Source: JBAZLV01 sp964586075 (GTDB lineage Bacteria; Nitrospirota; UBA9217). Taken from it: 64,000 bases of DNA. Shown piece after piece: positions 9,023-16,743 of the stretch (position 1 is its first letter; the number at the start of each line of letters is the position of its first letter). The notes under the pieces are model-generated. The model was given only the letters and a program-made list of their open reading frames with translations. It did no database searches and was not told the DNA's origin. The stretch lies in contig CAZPGZ010000016.1 of the NCBI GenBank assembly GCA_964586075.1, positions 1 to 64,000 on the forward strand. Reading direction: 5' to 3'. Position numbers and translations under genes: made by a program.

Positions 9023-10297
9023 CTACTTTCTGCCTTTCCATGCCGGGAAAGGCCATACAACTTGCTTGGCCGCCGCATCAAACGGCCATACCGTCACATA
9101 TTCCTGATTCAGAATCTGCACCAGTGTTCCCTGTGCGTAAATATTCTGGTGTGACTGGGGGTCAAATTTGATCCCCTTCCAGGGATAGATGATCTGCTTG
9201 CCGGGGATATTGGTCGCAAGGAGCGCATTTACCACGGCTTCTGCTTCCGTTGTCTTGGCCCGGTTGATGGCTTCTGCAAGGACGAAGGGTGCCATGAAGC
9301 TTCTGGCAGCATTTTCGCTCATATCGATGCCGTATTTCTTTTTAAACAATTGGTTGACCTGGGCAACAAGCTTCTTCTTTTTTGCAAGATCAAGGGCGAA
9401 GGTGGATCTTACCATAATATTATTCCCGTCTGCCTTGATTGCCGGAAGATAACCCGGTTCGATATAGCCCGCCATCGTCAGGATGCCTTTCGGTTGGAAC
9501 CCTCTTTCCTTAAAGGTCTTGGTAAACAGAATGGCGTCGGTAATATAGGAAGCATGCAGTAAAACGTCCGGGTTGCTGCTCATCAGTCTGCCGACCTCGC
9601 TCGTCACGTCGGTCGCGTTCGCAGCATAGGTCACGTCGGCAACGACCTTGTAACCGTACTGCTCAGCATACTTTTTCTCGGCCTTGCCCACGTTGGCGCC
9701 GAACTCTGTGTTCTCATAAAGCAGGGCAATAGTTTTAACTTTTTGTCCGGTTTTCTTTTCGAGGTCTTTCAGGAATTGGAACTGGTCATGAGCAAAAATC
9801 GCATCATGAGGGCTTACCCTGAAGAAATACTTAAACCCTCTTTCCGTCAAGGTAGGAGAAGAGGAATCCGAGCAGACATACGGAATCTTCAGTCTTTCCG
9901 TAACCTGGCTGGCGGTCTTTGTCACGGAACTCTGGTAGGCGCCGATTATCCCAACGACCTTTTCCTGGGTAATAAGACGCTCGGTCTCAGACATGCCGTT
10001 TTTGGGGTCGCCCTTGGTGTCGGCATAGACAATCTCAATCTTTGCACCGCCAAGATTCGGCAAACCTACAGTCTTCGCTAGAGGAAGATCCAGGTCATAT
10101 TTGCCATTAATGATATCTACCGCCAGATCTACACCCCTCTTATTGTCCAGACCTGTTGAGGCAATATTGCCGGTTAAAGGATAAACAGCACCAATTTTGA
10201 TGACTTTCTGCTGTGCCTGTACAGACACCGAGAAACCAAGAAGCAGCACCAGTGATACAACACTCAAGAATACTTTTATAAAACCCTTTTGTGCCAT
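9023..10297 (-). CDS. livK: Periplasmic substrate-binding protein of the Liv-type transporter
   Basis: A 424-residue Peripla_BP_6-type receptor. The signal peptide MAQKGFIKVFLSVVSL... ends near VQAQQ, and the mature protein begins KVIKIGAVYPLTGNIA, the usual first strand. GIIGAYQSSVTKTASQVTE and PYVCSDSSSPTLTERGFKYFFR are typical ligand-pocket segments. I chose ATG 10297 rather than an upstream in-frame start because AGGAGG lies just upstream and the signal peptide begins here. It is the first gene of the transporter operon, behind a near-consensus promoter. Pocket residues do not allow a ligand call by eye. Confidence 0.92.
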   Translation of the reverse strand: MAQKGFIKVFLSVVSLVLLLGFSVSVQAQQKVIKIGAVYPLTGNIASTGLDNKRGVDLAVDIINGKYDLDLPLAKTVGLPNLGGAKIEIVYADTKGDPKNGMSETERLITQEKVVGIIGAYQSSVTKTASQVTERLKIPYVCSDSSSPTLTERGFKYFFRVSPHDAIFAHDQFQFLKDLEKKTGQKVKTIALLYENTEFGANVGKAEKKYAEQYGYKVVADVTYAANATDVTSEVGRLMSSNPDVLLHASYITDAILFTKTFKERGFQPKGILTMAGYIEPGYLPAIKADGNNIMVRSTFALDLAKKKKLVAQVNQLFKKKYGIDMSENAARSFMAPFVLAEAINRAKTTEAEAVVNALLATNIPGKQIIYPWKGIKFDPQSHQNIYAQGTLVQILNQEYVTVWPFDAAAKQVVWPFPAWKGRK

Positions 10298-10343
10298 CTC
10301 AACTTTCCTCCTTCTCTCTATTTTTAAACACAAAAAATCTGTC

Positions 10344-10357
10344 ATAAGATATCTTAT
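10344..10357. promoter_or_regulatory. Perfect 14-bp palindrome, candidate operator of the Liv/larA operon
   Basis: ATAAGATATCTTAT is a perfect inverted repeat in the 5' leader, just downstream of the predicted start (about 10364) of the minus-strand transcript. A related GGTAAGATAC lies at 10364-10373, next to the -10 box. The position suits repression by a dimeric regulator. The FadR-type protein at 156 is one candidate. Confidence 0.45.
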
Positions 10358-10370
10358 CTGTTGCGGTAAG

Positions 10371-10399
10371 ATACTATGATAAAATGACAACCCTGTCAA
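10371..10399 (-). promoter_or_regulatory. Sigma-70-type promoter of the Liv-larA operon
   Basis: On the minus strand, TTGACA (10394-10399), a 17-base spacer and TAGTAT (10371-10376). The predicted start is near 10364, giving a leader of about 65 bases before the binding-protein gene. Confidence 0.6.
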
Positions 10400-10414
10400 G
10401 CCATTTTTCGGCAT

Positions 10415-10735
10415 GCATAAATAATATTTTTAAACATTTTTATGCTTATAATAATATACATCATCCTGGAATATTCTGCTTTAAAAAAGCAGACAAATAT
10501 TAATCCGCTTAACGATATCGTCATCTGCATTCAGAACAAACCGTTGATGTCTGCTTATTTATTTCGTTACTTCCTTGTCATGCCGCTTTCCCGATATATT
10601 AATTTCATAATTATCATTTTATTTTGAGCAAATTGACAGGATTTGCGGCAAGTGCTATAAAAATAACAGGCTCATAAACACATAAAAATGCCTTATGATA
10701 CCAAAGATTCAAGTAATTCGACTCCGAGGTGGCAC
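10415..10735. other. Divergent intergenic region
   Basis: An AT-rich gap between the binding-protein operon and the secreted aromatic-rich protein. Beyond the Liv promoter region I see no gene. A 61-codon open frame at 10442-10627 has no ribosome-binding site and low-complexity hydrophobic content. GAGGTGG at about 10725-10731 is the ribosome-binding site for the next gene. Confidence 0.5.
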
Positions 10736-11713
10736 ATGAAAATGTTGTTTGAACGGTTACTCATAACTTTTGCTGTTTTGTGTTTAATACCCGCAGGAAC
10801 ACATGCCCAGCCGATGCAGCCGACTGAGATAAAACCTCCGATAGCCCAACCCCTGGTGCGTGAAGGAGATCTTGCACGCAAGCTGGTTGAAGCGCTTAAT
10901 CTTCCGACAGCAGCAAACGAAACCGAAGCCGAAAACAGGCTGGCAGACGTAGGCATTGCACCCAGAAACGGATGGATTGCAGATTACCCTGTTACTCCCG
11001 ACATCATCGGAGAGTTGAGACAATCTGTTGTAGACGCTGCAGATGCAAATCGACTGAATATCGGAAAAGACGAGGCATTGCGGGGATTCCAGAAAGTTAC
11101 AACAGGACTAAGCCTTGCAGTAAAACAAGGATCACCTCCTGCGCAAACAGCACAAACAAGCCCGCGCTACGACAATTCCGAAGAAAGCATCGTGGTGAAT
11201 AACTACTATGCTGAACAGGGCCCGCCAATCGTAACCTACTACGCACCACCGCCGGATTATTTCTATCTTTATGCGTGGGTTCCCTATCCTTTCTGGTGGT
11301 GGGATTTCTGGTTTCCCGGATATTTCATTCTTGTCGACTTTCACAGAATCGTCCATGTACACGGGCGGGTGGAAATCATTTCAAACCACTTCGTTGATCG
11401 TCGCGCAAACAGGGTCTTCAGAATAGATCCTATTAAAAGGTTCAACGGACGAACGTATGGCGGAATAGGCGTACCGCAGAAGTCGAAGCGCTTTATCATC
11501 ACCGGTACTCGTGGAGGCAGCAATGCAGTTTTTCGGGGCTTCCGGGAACGTGAATTGACAGGCAGAGATAAAACGTTCACCCCAGTTCCTGAAAGTAGCA
11601 GGCAGGGCGGCTTATCCGGCATGGGAGGAGAAGGAAAAACATTTACTCCGGCTCCGGGCGGAGGAAGAGAGGGCGGCAGTCCGCACGGAGGCGGACGGTC
11701 GGAGCGAAGATAA
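10736..11713 (+). CDS. Secreted protein of unknown function with an aromatic-rich core
   Basis: A 325-residue protein; I do not recognise its family. A clear signal peptide (MKMLFERLLITFAVLCLIPAG... to about THAQ) predicts export. Residues about 30-130 are helical and moderately charged. Next comes a striking segment with PPPDYFYLYAWVPYPFWWW and neighbouring aromatic residues, then HVHGRVE and a Gly/Arg-rich C-terminus. Such Tyr/Trp/Pro-rich stretches occur in several uncharacterised periplasmic or surface proteins. I chose ATG 10736, not 10688, because GAGGTGG lies just upstream and the signal peptide begins there. The next gene, a selenoprotein, follows 98 bases later on the same strand and could be co-transcribed. 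Confidence 0.7.
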   Translation: MKMLFERLLITFAVLCLIPAGTHAQPMQPTEIKPPIAQPLVREGDLARKLVEALNLPTAANETEAENRLADVGIAPRNGWIADYPVTPDIIGELRQSVVDAADANRLNIGKDEALRGFQKVTTGLSLAVKQGSPPAQTAQTSPRYDNSEESIVVNNYYAEQGPPIVTYYAPPPDYFYLYAWVPYPFWWWDFWFPGYFILVDFHRIVHVHGRVEIISNHFVDRRANRVFRIDPIKRFNGRTYGGIGVPQKSKRFIITGTRGGSNAVFRGFRERELTGRDKTFTPVPESSRQGGLSGMGGEGKTFTPAPGGGREGGSPHGGGRSERR

Positions 11714-11811
11714 CTTCGTAGGAACAGAGATCAAGCGTTGGTTCAGCACAGCATCCGACTTTTTGGGGAAATTTTCGGATTTACAAACCTTTCCTGCTGG
11801 AGGTCCAGGGC

Positions 11812-12633
11812 ATGGACTTTGCGAGACGTAAAAATCAACTCATCGCAAAAGTAATTACTCGGTTTCCTTCGCTGGCGAAAAAATTCATCGACGCTTACGA
11901 TCCATTGACTTCGCTTGATATCCCCTGGACTCCCGTTATAAAAAGCCTTAAAAGTTCAAGAATAGCTCTTGTAACGACGTCCGGTGTACAGCATATTGAC
12001 CAGGAACCTTTCAACATGTCAGACCATGATGGAGACCCTTCCTACAGAGCCCTCGATGCCAGGAGACCGCTTTCGAGCCTCAAGATCACGCACGATTATT
12101 ATGACCACACTGATGCCGACAAAGACATCAACATCGTGTTTCCACTTGAACGATTAAAAGAATTCGAGCAGGAAGGGCTCATCGGCCGGACAGCGGATAC
12201 CCACTATGGCTTTATGGGACATATAACCGGCCGCCATGTCCAGCACCTGACAAACAAGAGCGCACCTGAAATAGCTCAAAAACTAAAGGCGGACAGCGTG
12301 GATGTTGTTCTGTTGACCCCTGCCTGAGGCATTTGTAATCAGTCCGTCGGACTGATACAGCGGGTGATAGAAAAAGCCGGTATCCCGACGATAGGCATCT
12401 CGATTGTCCGTAAATATTCAGAAGCAGTCAAACCACCGCGGACCGTTTTTCTCAGATGGCCTTTCGGACATCCGCTCGGTGAGCCGTTCAAGCCTGCACA
12501 ACATCGCGTCATTCTTGCTGAAGCTTTCCGTGCGTTGTACGAGATACGTGATCCGGGCACCATCATAGATTTACCGTACCGGTGGCGCCGGGAAAACTAT
12601 GAGGGAAAAGACATCAACAATATCCTTCCTTGA
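11812..12633 (+). CDS. Selenoprotein B-family protein (glycine/betaine/sarcosine/D-proline reductase family), in-frame UGA = Sec172
   Basis: Read through the TGA at 12325-12327, this is one 273-residue protein. Both halves are in the same frame and both match the family. The N-terminal half contains RIALVTTSGV, a GDPSYRALDA segment, HDYYDHTDADKDINIVFPL and YGFMGHITGRH. Across the UGA the reading is VDVVLLTPA-U-GIC-NQSVGLIQRVIEKAGIPT. Relatives carry Sec or Cys in a U/C-x-x-C motif at this point, so Sec172 and Cys175 form the predicted redox pair. The start at 11812 has GGAGGT eight bases upstream. A perfect hairpin with a G-first loop begins 10 bases after the UGA. The true family enzymes reduce C-N bonds of glycine derivatives, but single-gene relatives like this, without grdA/grdE partners, have no established substrate. 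A caller without Sec rules would split it at 12327. Confidence 0.85.
12328..12359 (+). promoter_or_regulatory. SECIS-like hairpin for Sec172
   Basis: ATCAGTCC (12338-12345), loop GTC (12346-12348) and GGACTGAT (12349-12356) form a perfect 8-bp stem, extended by TGT/ACA (12334-12336 with 12357-12359) across a bulged A. The loop starts 18 bases after the UGA and begins with G. This agrees with the known bacterial SECIS rules of spacing and an early loop G for SelB recognition. Confidence 0.7.
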
Positions 12634-12932
12634 GGTATAAATAATTTCACGACGCCTCAATACCTGTCCGCGGGGCTAGGATTTCCGGTCAATCTGAAGC
12701 AGGCTCTTAACGATAGGTATGATCAGAGCAAGCCAGGAAATATCGTTCAGGCAGTGCTGCATGCAGGTCCAGCACTATTCACCCGGTATGTGGAGGGTGC
12801 TTAGAGCCGGTACATACAGCCATAATCTGAATATCTTTGAAGACAGAGATCTTTACTGTTTTATAAACAATCAGTGTCCTTGAGACTATCAAGCAGCAGG
12901 TGCACCGACCATATCTGCAGGTATGATACCCC
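12634..12932. other. Region between the selenoprotein and the alcohol dehydrogenase
   Basis: The selenoprotein frame stays open after its TGA at 12631 to TAG at 12802, encoding 56 protein-like residues (for example AGLGFPVNLKQALNDRY) with no start codon or ribosome-binding site of their own. It could be an eroded C-terminal extension, a relic of another gene, or chance. From 12805 to 12932 I see no feature. Confidence 0.35.
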
Positions 12933-13961
12933 TTATGCAATGAGCAATACTTTTGCGCCCCGGATTTTTCGTTGTTTTAGTTCACGCAACGCAATATTTG
13001 CATCCTCAAGCCGGTACTCCTGAATTTCCGGTTTGATTGGAATTGCCGCAGCCAGTTTCAAAAATTCTTCTACGTCTTTTCGCGTGATATTCGCCACGCT
13101 TTTGATTTCCTTTTCCATCCAGAGATCGCGCTGATAATTGAAAACAAGCAGGGCGTCTTTGTCCGTTTCCTCCTTGCGGATTGCATTGATGACCAGCTTG
13201 CCGCCGGGTTCGAGATTCTTCAGCGCCGCAACAACCGGCCTCCACGCGGGTGTCGTGTCTATGATCGCTTTCAGCTTTTCCGGAGCCTCCTCTTCCGGGC
13301 TGCCCGCCCAGACCGCTCCGAGTTCTTTAGCAAATTGCTGTTCTGCCTCGGTCCGGGAAAAAACATACACGCTGGTGTTCGAAAATTCATGCTGTATCAT
13401 TTTAAGAACCAGATGGCCGGAAGCGCCAAAACCGGTCAGCCCGATCTTTTCTCCATCACGGATTCCTGCCAGATTCAAAGACCGGTATCCTACTGCACCA
13501 GCACACAGCAGCGGTGCGGCTTCTGAGTCCGAGAAAACCTCCGGTATTGCATACGCATAGCGCTCCGGAACGGTAGTATACTCTGCATATCCGCCGTAAG
13601 CGTCCCTGCCGGTGGCCTTGAAATCACGGCAAAGGTTTTCCCGTCCTTCGAGGCAGAATTTGCATGACCCGCAGGCTGAATGTATCCAGGCAATTCCCAC
13701 CCGTTCCCCGTTCTTAAACCTGCGCGCTCCTGCTCCCGATTCCTGGACGCGTCCGACAATCTGGTGGCCGAGTATCATCGGCAGTACAGCGGGCGGAGTC
13801 CGACCTTCGATTTCATCCAGCTCGGTGTGACAAACCCCGCAGGCTGAAACTTTCAATAGAATCTCGTTTTTCCGGGGGGACGGAACAGGCATATGGACAA
13901 ATTCGAGAGGATCATTGTTTTCAAAAGAAGAAGAGAGTTTTTTCAAAACCATTGCCTTCAT
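12933..13961 (-). CDS. Zinc-dependent alcohol dehydrogenase (MDR superfamily)
   Basis: A 342-residue medium-chain dehydrogenase. Catalytic-zinc residues lie in SACGVCHTELDE (Cys41) and GHQIVG (His66, with Gln in place of the more usual Glu). The structural-zinc lobe is intact at Cys97, Cys100, Cys103 and Cys111 (CGSCKFCLEGRENLC). A Rossmann motif GLTGFGASGHLVLK lies near residue 175, so NAD(P) is the expected cofactor. It resembles single-subunit AdhP/AdhA-like enzymes that oxidise primary alcohols or reduce aldehydes. It stands alone, convergent with the selenoprotein gene and about 160 bases downstream of the nitrilase-family gene on the same strand. Confidence 0.88.
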   Translation of the reverse strand: MKAMVLKKLSSSFENNDPLEFVHMPVPSPRKNEILLKVSACGVCHTELDEIEGRTPPAVLPMILGHQIVGRVQESGAGARRFKNGERVGIAWIHSACGSCKFCLEGRENLCRDFKATGRDAYGGYAEYTTVPERYAYAIPEVFSDSEAAPLLCAGAVGYRSLNLAGIRDGEKIGLTGFGASGHLVLKMIQHEFSNTSVYVFSRTEAEQQFAKELGAVWAGSPEEEAPEKLKAIIDTTPAWRPVVAALKNLEPGGKLVINAIRKEETDKDALLVFNYQRDLWMEKEIKSVANITRKDVEEFLKLAAAIPIKPEIQEYRLEDANIALRELKQRKIRGAKVLLIA

Positions 13962-14122
13962 GAACGAGCTCCCTTGAATTTTATTTCGTATCTGGTGATG
14001 CTAAAAAATAGGAAGGCGTTTATTGTGGCAAAATAATGCGCTCGGCAAAAATCAAACACAGAACGGAAAGGTGCCATCATCGAAAAAAAACACGCGGGAA
14101 GCCGAAAGGTCGTCGTACCTTG

Positions 14123-14932
14123 TTATTCCTGAACCAGATCACTGTATTCCCGGGGACGGCGCTTCTTCAGAAAGCCCCAGGTCTCGGCCGCCGCGTCGCG
14201 ATCCGCAAGGTCGATATCCGCAATCACGATCGCATCTTTGCTGCCGGCGAGCTCCGAGGTCATTTCTCCCCAGGGGTTCACGCAGAAGCTCCTGCCGTAA
14301 AAGGAGATGCCTTCTTCCTTCCCTACCCGATTGACCCGGAAAATGAACGTATTGTTGGCAAAAGCATTCGCGCAGATGGCCCGTTCCCACAGGGTATGCG
14401 TGCTTACCGACGCAGCGGTGGGCGCAAAAATAAAATCAGCTCCCTTCAATGCAAGAATGCGGGTGCCTTCGGGAAACAGGTTGTCCCAGCAGAGCTGAAC
14501 TCCGATTCTGCCCTGGGAGGTCGCAAAAACCGGGAACCCCATGTCGCCGGGGGAAAAATAGAACTGCTCCCGGTAGAGAGAGAGATTGGGGATATGCAAC
14601 TTCCGGTATGTCCCCAGAAGCGCGCCTGAATCAAAAACTGCCGCGCTGTTATAGTACTTGTTTTCAGAATATTCGAAAAAAGGAACGATCAAAACAGCGT
14701 TTTTTTCTTTCGAAAATGCACGAAACGGCGTCAGGGTTTCACATGCGGCATGACGCGCCCAGGATATGCAGGAGGGGTCTTCCGTCCGTGGAAACCAGGC
14801 GGTTAGAAACAGCTCAGGATAGCAGATGGTCCTGGCGTTCTTTTCGATTGCCACCTCGGCCATTTCCAGCGCGCGTTCGACATTCCGGTCCACATCGGGA
14901 CCGGCGCTGATTTGTATACCGGCGATTTTCAT
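14123..14932 (-). CDS. Carbon-nitrogen hydrolase (nitrilase superfamily)
   Basis: A 269-residue single-domain amidase with the full nitrilase triad: Glu40 (CYPELFLTAWF), Lys111 (YRKLHIPN) and Cys148 (GVQLCWDNLFPEG). These enzymes cleave amide or carbamoyl C-N bonds through a Cys thioester. Length and motifs fit the N-carbamoylputrescine/beta-ureidopropionase-like branch, whose members often contain LCWDQWFPE-type motifs, but substrate cannot be assigned. It is oriented toward the alcohol dehydrogenase and divergent from the ArsR gene. Confidence 0.87.
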   Translation of the reverse strand: MKIAGIQISAGPDVDRNVERALEMAEVAIEKNARTICYPELFLTAWFPRTEDPSCISWARHAACETLTPFRAFSKEKNAVLIVPFFEYSENKYYNSAAVFDSGALLGTYRKLHIPNLSLYREQFYFSPGDMGFPVFATSQGRIGVQLCWDNLFPEGTRILALKGADFIFAPTAASVSTHTLWERAICANAFANNTFIFRVNRVGKEEGISFYGRSFCVNPWGEMTSELAGSKDAIVIADIDLADRDAAAETWGFLKKRRPREYSDLVQE

Positions 14933-15005
14933 AGGAAAATGAGTAGTCTCCGGAATTATTATAGCGATTATGCCGCGAAAAGCAAATTATTTTGCTGAAA
15001 ACCCC

Positions 15006-15033
15006 TTGACTTTTTCATATAATTGTATATATA
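15006..15033 (+). promoter_or_regulatory. Promoter of the ArsR-napH-like operon
   Basis: TTGACT (15006-15011), a 16-base spacer and TATATA (15028-15033) inside an AT run. The predicted start falls at about 15040, immediately before ATG 15041. No Shine-Dalgarno is present, suggesting a leaderless transcript. TATAAT at 15018-15023 is too close to the -35 box to pair with it. Confidence 0.45.
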
Positions 15034-15040
15034 TATGTTA

Positions 15041-15442
15041 ATGCGTCTTGCCTCCGATATATTCAAGCTCCTCGCGGATACGTCGCGGATGCGGATTCTC
15101 CTGCTCCTTTCCCAGAAAGAACTCTGCGTCTGCCAGATCATGGGCGCGCTCGGCATGATCCAACCGCTTGTTTCCAGGAACCTTTCCCTTCTTTACAAGG
15201 CCGGATTCCTCGATGACCGCAGGGAGGGCAAAATGATGTTTTACCGCATCAAGAAAAAGCTTCCCCGCCTGCAGGCGCGATTGCTCGCGCTCCTGTACGA
15301 GGAACTTCAGAATAGCGACGTCTTCAAAAACGACTTGCAGTCTCTTGGTGAATGCACTGAATTTCAGAAAAAAACGGGAAAATGCGACATGGAAACGTTT
15401 CTCGCGTACATGCAAAAAAAACAACGGAGTAGAAAAAAATGA
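15041..15442 (+). CDS. arsR: ArsR-family metalloregulator with ELCVC metal-binding motif
   Basis: A 133-residue winged-helix repressor. MRLASDIFKLLADTSRMRILLLL is the standard ArsR opening. Then comes the ELCVC motif, the helix-3 Cys pair that binds As(III)/Sb(III) in classical ArsR. PLVSRNLSLLYKAGFLDDRREGKMMFYRI gives the recognition helix and wing. Extra cysteines (CTEF, GKCDME) in the C-terminal tail could add a third thiol ligand. Upstream TTG and ATG codons in the AT run are possible starts; 15041 best matches family length and the promoter position. It overlaps the next gene by four bases, so it most likely regulates itself and that Fe-S protein, with derepression by a thiophilic metal(loid). 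Confidence 0.85.
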   Translation: MRLASDIFKLLADTSRMRILLLLSQKELCVCQIMGALGMIQPLVSRNLSLLYKAGFLDDRREGKMMFYRIKKKLPRLQARLLALLYEELQNSDVFKNDLQSLGECTEFQKKTGKCDMETFLAYMQKKQRSRKK

Positions 15443-16110
15443 CCCTTGCAGAATTCAGACAAAAAAGAAAAAAGTTTCAACTTTATACCTGGTTCGGCCT
15501 GCCCCTCGTTGTTATCGGCGGTTGGTTTTATCCCAAACTCGGATTTCTGCTGCTGGGATGCATGGCGGGGGCACTCGGCATTGCCGCGTATCGCGGGAGG
15601 GCATGGTGCGACTGGATGTGTCCGCGGGGAAGTTTTTATGATCTCTTCCTTGACCGGTTGAGCAGCAAGCGCACGATACCGCCTTTTTTCCGTTCAACCG
15701 GTGCCCGCATCGCGGTCATTGTCCTGCTCTTTTCAGTGCTCGGCGTGCAAATCTTTTTTGCCTGGCCGCATGTTGACAATATCGGGAGAGCATTCGTTAT
15801 AATACTCACGGTCACAACCACAGTCGGAATTGTTCTCGGTATCGCCATACATCCCCGGACGTGGTGCCATATATGCCCCATGGGGACCATTGCAAACTGG
15901 CTTTCAGACGGGAAGGAGCCGCTCAGAATACAGGCAGGCTGTATTTCCTGCAAGGCCTGCGATAAAAACTGTCCAATGCAGCTTGCGCCCTCTTCAGACA
16001 GGGAGTTTGGCGTAGTTCGTGACAACGACTGCATCAAATGCGGAACCTGCGTGGCGGCCTGCCCGAAACAAGCCCTGTCATTCGACGACAAAAAAACCGG
16101 CTCCCGGTAA
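15439..16110 (+). CDS. NapH/NosR-like polyferredoxin membrane protein
   Basis: A 223-residue integral membrane Fe-S protein. Four or so hydrophobic segments (about 18-32, 34-50, 90-108, 118-138) carry two CxxxCP/CxxCP loops: CDWMCPRG (Cys57, Cys61) and CHICPMG (Cys143, Cys146). A C-terminal cytoplasmic-type domain holds two 4Fe-4S clusters (Cys168/171/174/178 and Cys198/201/204/208). This layout is typical of NapH, NosR and CcoG-type quinol-linked electron-transfer proteins. It probably passes electrons between the membrane and a partner not encoded here. Translation is coupled to arsR (ATGA overlap). Confidence 0.83.
   Translation: MTLAEFRQKRKKFQLYTWFGLPLVVIGGWFYPKLGFLLLGCMAGALGIAAYRGRAWCDWMCPRGSFYDLFLDRLSSKRTIPPFFRSTGARIAVIVLLFSVLGVQIFFAWPHVDNIGRAFVIILTVTTTVGIVLGIAIHPRTWCHICPMGTIANWLSDGKEPLRIQAGCISCKACDKNCPMQLAPSSDREFGVVRDNDCIKCGTCVAACPKQALSFDDKKTGSR
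16090..16108 (-). terminator. Rho-independent terminator of the HD-domain gene
   Basis: On the minus strand, ACCGG, loop GAG, CCGGT, then a run of T residues (A-run at 16090-16096 on the plus strand). It begins 18 bases after the HD-domain stop and lies inside the last codons of the opposing Fe-S gene. Confidence 0.55.
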
Positions 16111-16125
16111 AAAGAAGGATGGCGC

Positions 16126-16719
16126 TTACCCTGGCGCAATCCACCCCCGGCGAACACCGTCCATCACGATTTCCTGTAAATACTCCCAGAGAGCAGGAGT
16201 GATGCTTCGCACCGGCCCAATCCGCGACTGGATCTGGCTTTCTTTTATGCCATGTTCTTTCCAGATAACGCCGCCGGCATGATAGTTGTTCAGAACGCTC
16301 TGAAGCCGGTCAAGAGCTGCGGCAAACCTCGCTTCGGGAGACTTCATTTCCTCAAAGTCCTCCCAGAGGGATAGAATCTCAAGATACTGGTCTTCCGGCA
16401 ACAGGCGAAAAATTCGCTCTGCGGCTTTGCGCTCACGTTCGGCTTTACCCACATTGGCAGCGGCATCATATGCGTATGCGTCCCCCGCATCAATTTCAAC
16501 AACATCGTGGATGAGACACATCTTTACCGCCCGCAGCACGTCCATTTTCTCTGTTGCATATTCCGCCATCCATGATGCATAAACAGCCATATGCCAGGAG
16601 TGTTCGGCGTCATTCTCCAGGCGAGAACGGTCGGTAAGCCTGGTATGACGAACGACAAGTTTAAGCTTGTCCAATTCCACCATAAATTGAAGTTGTTTTT
16701 CTAAACGGAACCGAGACAT
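16126..16719 (-). CDS. HD-domain phosphohydrolase (YfbR/HDDC2-like)
   Basis: A 197-residue HD-superfamily protein. AEHSWHMAVYA supplies the first metal His (His40), LIHDVVEIDAGD supplies the His71-Asp72 doublet, and a distal Asp in AALDRLQSVLNN completes the site. The overall pattern resembles 5'-deoxynucleotidases such as YfbR and the HDDC2 family, which dephosphorylate dNMPs. I chose ATG 16719 because GGAG precedes it; an in-frame ATG seven codons earlier is possible. It is probably co-transcribed with the membrane protein gene upstream. Confidence 0.82.
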   Translation of the reverse strand: MSRFRLEKQLQFMVELDKLKLVVRHTRLTDRSRLENDAEHSWHMAVYASWMAEYATEKMDVLRAVKMCLIHDVVEIDAGDAYAYDAAANVGKAERERKAAERIFRLLPEDQYLEILSLWEDFEEMKSPEARFAAALDRLQSVLNNYHAGGVIWKEHGIKESQIQSRIGPVRSITPALWEYLQEIVMDGVRRGWIAPG

Positions 16720-16743
16720 AGTCAACTCCATAATCGGCACGTC

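Noticed and set aside
10442..10627. 61-codon plus-strand frame in the intergenic region
   Set aside because: No Shine-Dalgarno, low-complexity hydrophobic composition, and overlap with the promoter-rich divergent region.
12631..12633. Second selenocysteine codon in the selenoprotein B-family gene
   Set aside because: The residues after this TGA contain no Cys partner, family members as I recall them end near here, and the only downstream hairpin has a mismatch. Kept as a low-interest finding, not as a call.
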